From contig QXXC01000018.1 in NCBI GenBank assembly GCA_009911305.1, positions 1 to 64,000 on the forward strand: a stretch of 64,000 nucleotides of DNA. Direction: 5' to 3'. A program made the position numbers and the translations under genes. Source of the stretch: Clostridiaceae bacterium (GTDB lineage: Bacteria; Bacillota; Clostridia; Lachnospirales; Lachnospiraceae). The notes under the pieces were generated by a model. That model saw only the letters and a program-made list of their open reading frames with translations, was not told the DNA's origin and did not search any database. This document shows, piece by piece, positions 57,680 through 64,000 of this stretch (within the stretch, counting starts at the first letter, position 1; every line of letters begins with the position of its first letter).

Positions 57680-58975
57680 TCAGCCGTTCAGCTCCGCAAT
57701 CCGCGTAATGCCCACGTAGATATGGGAGATCCGGTACCAGGTGGCAAAATCGACCACCCCCGTCTCCGGGAGCCCGAAGACAGACTGGAACATCCGCACC
57801 GCCCGCGCCGTGGCAGGCCCGTAGATTCCGTCCGCCGCGATCTGCGGCAGCGCCGTGTACACAGTGGCAATGGCGTTAAGCTGCTCCTGGAGCTGGCGCA
57901 CCTTGCTCCCGCGCGCGCCGATCGTCAGATTGGTCCCCGGAAACGAGGCCGGAATCCCGGATATCATTTCCGCGGTATTGATATACATGTTGTTTCCGTA
58001 AAATTCGCGGATAATCTCAATCGGGCTGTAGCCCTGCTCGCCCAGCGAACACGATCCCCACTGCGTCATCCAGCCCGGACAGCTCACCATCCGGCCGTCG
58101 CAGTATTGGGTCAGAATCGGCTGCCTGACCCCGGGCCTTGACAGATAGCTGTCGAAAATGTCGTCCACCACATTGGAAATGGTATTAAAAATATCGCGGC
58201 CGTAGATCCATTTGTGATCATACGCCGTAGAGGAGGTGATCGTAAAATCATACCCCTGATTGCGGTACCACTCCGTGTAAACGCGGTTTAAGGTAAAGGA
58301 CATGATGGCCAGCACGTTTGCCACGATCGTGGCCTGGGGCCAGGTGGCGTAGATCTCGCTGGAGGCCACATTTTTAATGTAGTCGCGGTAGGGGACGTAA
58401 TAATTTTTGGCCGAGGCGTCTGTGGGGACGCCGTCGTGAACCACGATCGTCTGCGGCACCACCACGCGGCTCAGTACAATCTCCCCGCTCTCTGTGACGG
58501 GCTTAATCTCATCCTCCGCAATCTTGGGCGGGTAGGATCCGTACAGCGTGTGATCCGGAATATAGATCGAGTCCTCTGTCCCCTGCGCCTCTGCAAGGGG
58601 AATCATCCGGATCGGCTGGATGGCCGTGACACCTGCCAGAACCTCTGTCCCGTCCACATTCACGGGTTCAAATCCCGGCGCGGTCACGGTCACGCGGTAC
58701 TCCGAATACGGCCGCGTCTCATTTTCCTTCTCAAGGCTGAGCGCCGCGGGCGGGGCCGAAACGGTCAGGACATCCGTCTGCCCTGACTCGTTCGTCGTCA
58801 CAATCTCCTCCGGCTTTTCATTGCTCTCGTAGGTGATCGCCACCTCCGCGCCCGAAATCGGGAAGTTGTTTTCAATATTGACCACATTAATCTGCAGGAA
58901 TCCGCGCTCTGCGGCCGCCGCTTCACAGACATGAAGCTTTCGCGGCCCGCGCCCCTGCGTCTTTAATTCAGGCAT
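57680..58975 (-). CDS. sleC: Spore cortex-lytic enzyme SleC-like
   Basis: 431 aa from ATG 58975; an in-frame ATG at 58993 is also possible. The N-terminal region (1-130) has an Ig-like prodomain (ISGAEVAITYESNEK). The middle domain has the SleC core NYYVPYRDYIKNVASSEIYATWPQATIVANVLAIMSFTLNRVYTEWYR, followed by YDHKWIYGRDIF. A C-terminal peptidoglycan-binding domain comprises about 70 residues (VRQLQEQLNAIAT ... DGIYGPATARAVRMFQ). In Clostridium SleC is a pro-enzyme activated by Csp proteases at germination to hydrolyse cortex peptidoglycan. Csp genes are not in the window. Assignment by memory of the SleC core. Confidence 0.85.
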   Translation of the reverse strand: MPELKTQGRGPRKLHVCEAAAAERGFLQINVVNIENNFPISGAEVAITYESNEKPEEIVTTNESGQTDVLTVSAPPAALSLEKENETRPYSEYRVTVTAPGFEPVNVDGTEVLAGVTAIQPIRMIPLAEAQGTEDSIYIPDHTLYGSYPPKIAEDEIKPVTESGEIVLSRVVVPQTIVVHDGVPTDASAKNYYVPYRDYIKNVASSEIYATWPQATIVANVLAIMSFTLNRVYTEWYRNQGYDFTITSSTAYDHKWIYGRDIFNTISNVVDDIFDSYLSRPGVRQPILTQYCDGRMVSCPGWMTQWGSCSLGEQGYSPIEIIREFYGNNMYINTAEMISGIPASFPGTNLTIGARGSKVRQLQEQLNAIATVYTALPQIAADGIYGPATARAVRMFQSVFGLPETGVVDFATWYRISHIYVGITRIAELNG

Positions 58976-59086
58976 CCTCCGGTAACCTCTCATAATCAGG
59001 TGGTTACTTTATCATATAGAGCAGCGCCGCCTGATATGCCAGTCCGGGGGATCTTTCTTTGACAGCCGCCGTGGCTGATACACGCT

Positions 59087-60901
59087 CTAAATCTCCCTCG
59101 TGGCCTCCCTCAGCCACTCCGCCTCCTCCTGCGGCAGCCGGGGGCCGATGATCTCGCGGACCTTTCGGTGGTATTCATTTAAGAGCTTCCGGTCGCGCTC
59201 CTCAAGCCACCGCTCATCGACAGCGTCGAGATCAATGGGCGCCCAGGTCAGGTTTTCAAAGCACAGGAACTGCCCGTATTCATTCTTCTCCGCCTTCACG
59301 CAGAGCATCATATTTTCGGTGCGCACGCCGAAGCGCCCTTCCATGTAAAGGCCCGGCTCATTGGATGTTACCATGCCCTCCTCAAATACCGCCGCATCCG
59401 GCCGGCCCTGCGCCATGCGCCAGCGTATCCCGTTCGGCCGCTCGTGGACCGGCCCCAGAAACGCCACGCCGTGCCCGGTGCCGTGGTTATAGTCAAGCCC
59501 GTTCCTCCAAAGCAGCTCCCTGGCGGCAAAATCGAGATTGACGCCGCAGCAGCCCGATAAAAATTTCACATTCAGGAGGCGCAGCATGCACGCCGCCACC
59601 AGGGTAAAGCACTTCTTTTCCTCGTCTGTGAGAGGCCCAAGGGCAACGGTGCGGGTGATATCCGTGGTCCCCTCCTCGTAATGGCCGCCGGAATCCACCA
59701 GATAAAGGCCCTTTGGCTCCAGCCTGCGCCCGCTCCCTTCGGACGCCCTGTAATGGCACATGGCCGCATTGGGGCCGTACGCGGAAATCGTCTCAAAGCT
59801 GGGCCCCAGGCTTCCCTCCTGTTCGGCGCGAAACGCAGACAGGCGCGCGGCGGCTGTGCATTCGTCGATCTCCTGCGCGCCGGCGGCGTGCTTTAACCAG
59901 TACAAAAACCGCGTCACTGCCACGCCGTCTTTGATATGGGCGGTTCGCATGTGATCTATTTCCACCGGGTTTTTGACCGCTTTCCTGCGCGCTGTGGGAT
60001 TCATGCTGTCCAGAATCGTATTCCGGCCTTTCAGGATCTCTCCGATCCGGGCGTTGACCCGCGCCTTCTCGAGAAGGATCGACTCGCCGGAAAGGCCGGA
60101 AAGCGCCTCGTAAAAGGCGGCGTACGCGCCGATCTCCACTCCCAGCCCCTTCAGATACGCGCGCACCGGATCGCTTAAGGACTCCTCCTGTACAAACAGG
60201 CGCATGCGCTCCCCGTTCATCAGGAAATAAGCGAGGAACAGCGGTGTGCAGTCCATATCGCCTCCCCTTATGTTCAAAAGCCATGCAATCTCGTCCAGGG
60301 CTGTCAGCACATGCGCCGTGGCCTTTTTTTCCCTCATCGCTTCCTTAAGGGCCGCCAGCTTCTCCCCGGCCGCCTCTCCGGCCAGGCGTTCCGGGACGAT
60401 CCAGAGCGGCTGATGCGAAAGCGGCGGGCGATCCGGCCAGCTATCCCCGGCCAGATCCGTATGGAACGAGACTGCGATGCGCCGGGGCTCCAGCTTTTTC
60501 ACAAGCGCCTCCATGGTCTGCATATCCACCGTACGGCCGTCCACGCCGAGGACGCCGCCCTTGGGAAGCGTCTCAGCCAGGTAGTCCTCCACATCCGGCA
60601 CGCCCTCCTGCCCCATCTTAAACAGGGAAATCCCGCTTCCCAAAAGCTGCGCCTTTGCCTGGACGAAATACCGCCCGTCCGTCCAGAGGCCGGCGCTTTC
60701 AGGCAGGATAACCGCTGTCCCTGCAGAGCCCGTAAAGCCGGTTATGTAAGCGCGGCACTGAAAATATTCCCCCACATTTTCAGAACCGTGAAAATCCCCG
60801 GACGGCACGAGATAAGCATCCATCCCGCAGGCGCGCATCCGCTCCCGCAGAGCCGCCAGGCGCTCCTTCACGCAGCCGCTGTCTCTCCTGTCCTGCATCA
60901 T
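59087..60901 (-). CDS. Aminopeptidase P family (Xaa-Pro aminopeptidase)
   Basis: 604 aa, the long three-domain form. N-terminal creatinase domains (1-320) begin ALRERMRACGMDAYLVPSGDFHG. The C-terminal pita-bread domain carries the dinuclear metal site: YLVDSGGHYEEGTTDITRT (two Asp), then GHGVAFLGPVHE (His), VTSNEPGLY (Glu) and FGVRTENMML (Glu). Removes N-terminal residues before proline. The gene follows directly after the lpdA stop (TAAATG), so it is co-translated. Confidence 0.93.
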   Translation of the reverse strand: MMQDRRDSGCVKERLAALRERMRACGMDAYLVPSGDFHGSENVGEYFQCRAYITGFTGSAGTAVILPESAGLWTDGRYFVQAKAQLLGSGISLFKMGQEGVPDVEDYLAETLPKGGVLGVDGRTVDMQTMEALVKKLEPRRIAVSFHTDLAGDSWPDRPPLSHQPLWIVPERLAGEAAGEKLAALKEAMREKKATAHVLTALDEIAWLLNIRGGDMDCTPLFLAYFLMNGERMRLFVQEESLSDPVRAYLKGLGVEIGAYAAFYEALSGLSGESILLEKARVNARIGEILKGRNTILDSMNPTARRKAVKNPVEIDHMRTAHIKDGVAVTRFLYWLKHAAGAQEIDECTAAARLSAFRAEQEGSLGPSFETISAYGPNAAMCHYRASEGSGRRLEPKGLYLVDSGGHYEEGTTDITRTVALGPLTDEEKKCFTLVAACMLRLLNVKFLSGCCGVNLDFAARELLWRNGLDYNHGTGHGVAFLGPVHERPNGIRWRMAQGRPDAAVFEEGMVTSNEPGLYMEGRFGVRTENMMLCVKAEKNEYGQFLCFENLTWAPIDLDAVDERWLEERDRKLLNEYHRKVREIIGPRLPQEEAEWLREATREI

Positions 60902-62326
60902 TTACACAACCTCCCCTTTCAGTGCATCCTCTATCGCATTGGTGACCGCCTCGCTGTAGGTCGGGTGGGCCCTCATGGCCATGGAAAGCTGGCGTGCGGT
61001 GAGGCTGTTGGCGATCGCCGTCGCCATCTCCCCAATCATATCCGTCGCGCGGTTGCACATGATCTGGGCACCCACCAGGGTATTCGTATACGCCTCGAAG
61101 ATCAGGCGGATAAAGCCCTCCTGCTTTCTGGTGAGGATCGCCTTGCCGTTCACGCTCATATCTGCGTGGCCGCATTTGACCTTCATATTGTAAATGCGGG
61201 CCTCATCCTCGGTAAAACCCACGGCCGCAATCTCGGGATCCGTATAAATACATGTGGGCACCACGGGAAGCACCACATACATCCCGTTGGGCACCACGGT
61301 GAGCTGCATCGTATGGCCCGCGCCGGCCAGGCGCTCCACCACATACGCCGCGTGGGCGGCCGCCACATGGGCCAGGCGCATCTTTGACACCGTGTCGCCG
61401 ATCGCAAATACATTTTCCTGTGTGGTGCGGTATGTACCCTTGACAAGCGGCCTTCCGTTCTCAAGCTTCACCTCGCAGTCGTCCGCCAGGACACCGGACA
61501 TATCCGGCCGTCTGCCGACCGCCACGAGGACGCGGTCCGCCAGCGTCTCCAGCCAGCTTCCGTGCTCCCGGAAGGTCACGGATACCCGGCGGTCTGACCG
61601 CTCCTTGACTGCCATCACATCCACGCCGCAGCGGACGTCAATCTCTCTGCACCGCAGGCTCTCCTCCAGCTCATCGGAAATCATGGGATCCATGGTCTCC
61701 AGGAGCCTCGGGGCGCGCTCAAGCAGCGTCACCTTTGAGCCCAGGGCGGCAAAAATCGTCGCCACCTCCACGCCGATCACGCCGCCGCCGATCACGACCA
61801 GGCGGTCAAAGTTCCACTCATTTTCCCTTAAAAGCTGCCGGCTCGTCATGACCTGGGGAAGGTCAATCCCCGGAATGTCCGGGATCACCGGCTGCGCGCC
61901 CGTAGCCAGAATCACATTCGTCCCCTTCAGGAAATGCGTCCCGTCCGCGCAGGAAACCTCGACCACATTTCCCCTGTGAAGCTTCGCCTCGCCCCGGATC
62001 AGCTCCACCCGGCTCGAATCAATCAGATCCCGGATCATGGAGCGGAATTCCTTTACCGAGGCGTTCTTATACTCCTGCATCCTCTTTAAGTCAAAGCCCA
62101 CGCGATCCACCGTAATCCCGAACCGGGCCGCCTGCTTTAAATCCTTATATACAGCCGTTGCCTGCAGCATGGCCTTTGCCGGGATGCAGCCTGTATTGAC
62201 GCACGCTCCGCCCAGCTCCCCCTTCTCGATCAGAGCGGTCCTCATGCCAAAGCCCGCCGCCCGGGCCGCTGCCGTATACCCGCCCGGCCCAGCGCCGATT
62301 ATAATTAAATCATATGGATCCCTCAT
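60902..62326 (-). CDS. Dihydrolipoamide dehydrogenase-type flavoprotein
   Basis: 474 aa. FAD-binding GAGPGGYTAAARAAGFG at the N-terminus, redox disulfide GGACVNTGCIPAKAM (Cys 41 and 46 region), NAD motif VVIGGGVIGVEVATIFAALG, and the C-terminal HPTYSEAVTNAIEDA with the active-site His-Glu pair. No lipoyl domain is fused. Reoxidises lipoamide of 2-oxoacid dehydrogenase or glycine cleavage complexes, whose other genes are not nearby; it might instead serve another disulfide substrate. Confidence 0.9.
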   Translation of the reverse strand: MRDPYDLIIIGAGPGGYTAAARAAGFGMRTALIEKGELGGACVNTGCIPAKAMLQATAVYKDLKQAARFGITVDRVGFDLKRMQEYKNASVKEFRSMIRDLIDSSRVELIRGEAKLHRGNVVEVSCADGTHFLKGTNVILATGAQPVIPDIPGIDLPQVMTSRQLLRENEWNFDRLVVIGGGVIGVEVATIFAALGSKVTLLERAPRLLETMDPMISDELEESLRCREIDVRCGVDVMAVKERSDRRVSVTFREHGSWLETLADRVLVAVGRRPDMSGVLADDCEVKLENGRPLVKGTYRTTQENVFAIGDTVSKMRLAHVAAAHAAYVVERLAGAGHTMQLTVVPNGMYVVLPVVPTCIYTDPEIAAVGFTEDEARIYNMKVKCGHADMSVNGKAILTRKQEGFIRLIFEAYTNTLVGAQIMCNRATDMIGEMATAIANSLTARQLSMAMRAHPTYSEAVTNAIEDALKGEVV

Positions 62327-62382
62327 CCTTGTCCCCCTTCTATCCCCCGGATCTGACCCGGGAGAGCTGCTTTTCGCCGCCC

Positions 62383-63402
62383 TTACAGCAGATGGATATG
62401 GCGCGCCTCTGCCTCCGCGCGGATCCCGTCCGGCCAGATCGAAGCCTGCACCTCGCCGATGTGCGCCTTGCGCAGAAAGAACATACAGATGCGGGACTGC
62501 CCGATGCCGCCTCCCACGGTGCAGGGAAGCTCCCCGTTTAAGAGCGCCTTCTGGAACGGGAGCTCTGCCCTGTCCTCACAGCCGGCCTTTTTGAGCTGGC
62601 TTTTCAGCGACTCCTCATCCACGCGGATACCCATGGACGAGAGCTCCAGCGCAATGTCCAGAACGGGATAATAGACGATGATATCGCCGTTTAAGCTCCA
62701 GTCGTCATAATCCGGCGCGCGGCCGTCGTGCTTTTCCCCGGATTGAAGCACATCGCCGATCTGCTCGATAAACACCGCCCCGTGGAGCTTTGCCGCCCTG
62801 TACTCCCTCTCCTTTGGCGTGCAGTCCGGGTAGCGGTCCTCCAGCTCCTGCGTGGTGATAAACTCAATGTGATCCGGCAGGCAGCGCCCTATGTACTCAT
62901 ATTCATACGCCATATAATCCTCTGTCACCTTAAGGGCCTTGTACACGGCCTTCACAATCAGCTCCAGTGTCCCGCGGTTTCGCTCTTCTCTGGTGATCAC
63001 CTTCTCCCAGTCCCACTGATCTACATAGATAGAATGGATATTGTCCGTATCCTCATCCCTCCGGATCGCGCTCATATCCGTATAGAGCCCTTCGCCGGGC
63101 GCAAAGCCGTACTCCTTGAGCGCCTTTCTCTTCCATTTTGCCAGGGAGTGCACGATCTCCGCCTCGCGGTCCCCCTGCTCCCGGATGCCGAACTTCACCG
63201 GGCGCTCCACACCGTTTAAATTATCATTCAGCCCCGTCTCCGGAAGGACGATCAGCGGCGCGGAAACACGCGTCAAATGAAGCTGCTTTGCCAGCTCCCG
63301 CTGGAAAAAATCCTTGATAATCTTGATTGCAATCTGCGTTTCCTTTAAATCAATCGCCGGCTCATAACCGTCCGGCAGCATAAGATGCTCCATCCTTTTC
63401 AC
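62383..63402 (-). CDS. asnA: Aspartate-ammonia ligase AsnA
   Basis: 339 aa from GTG 63402 (an ATG three codons on has no spacing for a ribosome site). ATP + aspartate + ammonia to asparagine. The sequence aligns over its whole length with E. coli AsnA: FEIVHSLAKWKRKAL-like EIVHSLAKWKRKALKEY, GEGLYTDMSAIRRDED, SIYVDQWDWEKVI, RAPDYDDWSLNGDIIVYYPVLDIALELSSMGIRVD and GGGIGQSRICMFFL. Class II aaRS-like fold. Promoter at 63486-63513. Confidence 0.96.
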   Translation of the reverse strand: MKRMEHLMLPDGYEPAIDLKETQIAIKIIKDFFQRELAKQLHLTRVSAPLIVLPETGLNDNLNGVERPVKFGIREQGDREAEIVHSLAKWKRKALKEYGFAPGEGLYTDMSAIRRDEDTDNIHSIYVDQWDWEKVITREERNRGTLELIVKAVYKALKVTEDYMAYEYEYIGRCLPDHIEFITTQELEDRYPDCTPKEREYRAAKLHGAVFIEQIGDVLQSGEKHDGRAPDYDDWSLNGDIIVYYPVLDIALELSSMGIRVDEESLKSQLKKAGCEDRAELPFQKALLNGELPCTVGGGIGQSRICMFFLRKAHIGEVQASIWPDGIRAEAEARHIHLL

Positions 63403-63485
63403 ACTCTTTCTTTAAAAATATCGTTCAAATTACCGTTCATTCACAGCGGCGCGGCTCTTTTATGGCCACGATATGCCCTGTCGAG

Positions 63486-63513
63486 ATTATAACACAATTT
63501 TAATGGATTGCAA
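63486..63513 (-). promoter_or_regulatory. Sigma-A promoter for asnA
   Basis: Minus strand TTGCAA (63508-63513), 16 bases, TATAAT (63486-63491), starting just past the stop of the LacI-type gene. Leader of about 80 bases. Confidence 0.65.
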
Positions 63514-63517
63514 CCCC

Positions 63518-64000
63518 TTAAGAAGCCCCGCTGCCTGTAACCTCCTCATCCGTGTCCCGCATATCCTCCGGGATGTTGGCGATATAGCAGCCCAGCTTCA
63601 CTTCCCTCAGCGCCGCCCGTTCCCCGGACAGCAGTTCCAGCAGCATCTGAACCGAAATCTCACCGGCCTTCTCATAGGAATAATGAACCGTGAGCAGGGG
63701 GGGAGCCGTCACCCGCGCGAGCTCTGAATCGCCGTGCCCGGCCACGATGATCTGATCCGGGACCCGGATATGGCGCTCGCGGAGATACTGCATGCAGCCC
63801 GCGGCCATGGTATCTGTCGCACAGATAATGCCGTCCAGATCCGCACAGCGCCCCAGCAGTTCCCCTGTCTTTTCGTATCCGGAGGCAAAGGAAAACGCCG
63901 CTGTCACCATGTTGTCCGTCAGTTCCCTGCGGTCCATGTCGCACACGGCGTCCCGAAAGCCCCGGCAGCGCTCCGCCCCGGCAGCCTGGTCTTCCTGGAT
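63518..64000 (-). CDS. LacI-family transcriptional regulator, C-terminal part (5' end outside window)
   Basis: 160 codons to the window edge, frame open. Periplasmic-binding-protein-like effector domain: GAERCRGFRDA, LDGIICATDTMAAGCMQYLRERHIRVPDQIIVAGHGDSELARVTAPPLLTVHYSYEKAGEISVQMLLELLSGE, the characteristic LacI/GalR pattern. The helix-turn-helix lies beyond the window. Effector is probably a sugar; no metabolic genes around it are visible. Confidence 0.9.
   Translation of the reverse strand: MQEDQAAGAERCRGFRDAVCDMDRRELTDNMVTAAFSFASGYEKTGELLGRCADLDGIICATDTMAAGCMQYLRERHIRVPDQIIVAGHGDSELARVTAPPLLTVHYSYEKAGEISVQMLLELLSGERAALREVKLGCYIANIPEDMRDTDEEVTGSGAS

Noticed and set aside
60311-61387. 358-codon plus-strand frame opposite lpdA/aminopeptidase P
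   Set aside because: Lies antisense to two clear enzymes with complete motifs; composition (His/Arg-rich) is typical of a shadow frame.
1-64000. tRNA, rRNA, riboswitch and T-box search by eye
   Set aside because: No cloverleaf, rRNA core or known riboswitch motif was recognised; some divergent forms could be missed without a covariance search.

Overview
The window looks like the chromosome of an anaerobic, spore-forming Firmicute, most probably a GC-rich Lachnospiraceae member (Enterocloster / Lachnoclostridium-like). Evidence: spoIIA and spoVA sporulation operons, cotJ spore-coat genes, a SleC-type cortex-lytic enzyme, clpC-mcsB-mcsA, a Na+-pumping decarboxylase cluster and a Tad/Flp pilus locus, all with strong Shine-Dalgarno sites. 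Species assignment is inference. No rRNA, tRNA or CRISPR array was seen. Almost every gene lies on the minus strand.

Layout. 1-1100: AT-rich mobile DNA: the end of an IS630-like transposase with its inverted repeat, and a serine-recombinase-like protein without a catalytic domain. 1104-4830: spoVAA-AB-AC behind a sigma-G type promoter and a 57-codon leader gene, then sigF, spoIIAB and spoIIAA behind a sigma-H-like promoter. 4855-5015: a MITE whose ends match the IS630-like terminal repeat. 5201-12125: TPR membrane protein, a 49-aa protein, folC, a DMT transporter, a nitroreductase, radA and a conserved small protein. 12322-16889: clpC, mcsB, mcsA headed by a GntR-family regulator where CtsR would be expected. 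17111-22480: a membrane-anchored cohesin protein next to a secreted glucosaminidase ending in a dockerin.

23147-45263 is the most striking part: a Tad (Flp, type IVb) pilus locus (tadA, tadB, tadC, Flp pilin, three pilin-like or TadE/TadG-like proteins, two A24 prepilin peptidases, TadZ-like ATPase). It also encodes a receptor-like Ser/Thr kinase, a PP2C phosphatase, an FHA protein, an XRE regulator and a 1.5-kb-codon secreted cell-wall-binding protein. Together these could form a phosphorylation-controlled pilus and surface-adhesion system.

45748-51417: an operon with an MmdA-like carboxyltransferase, an OadG-like subunit with an added lipoprotein-type N-terminus, a separate biotin carrier, the OadB Na+ pump and an OadA-type carboxyltransferase. 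This is a full transcarboxylase parts list plus a Na+ pump; three 23-bp direct repeats sit just upstream of its promoter. 51757-64000: cotJABC, a chemoreceptor, a Bax-inhibitor-1 family protein, a MATE transporter, sleC, aminopeptidase P, dihydrolipoamide dehydrogenase, asparagine synthetase AsnA and the 3' part of a LacI-family regulator.

Three dispersed intergenic repeat families run through the window: the TA-flanked MITE, a 164-bp element with GTTAC-type inverted ends (two full copies and one solo end), and a short palindrome of the form GAGCGTGTYTGAAACATGC.
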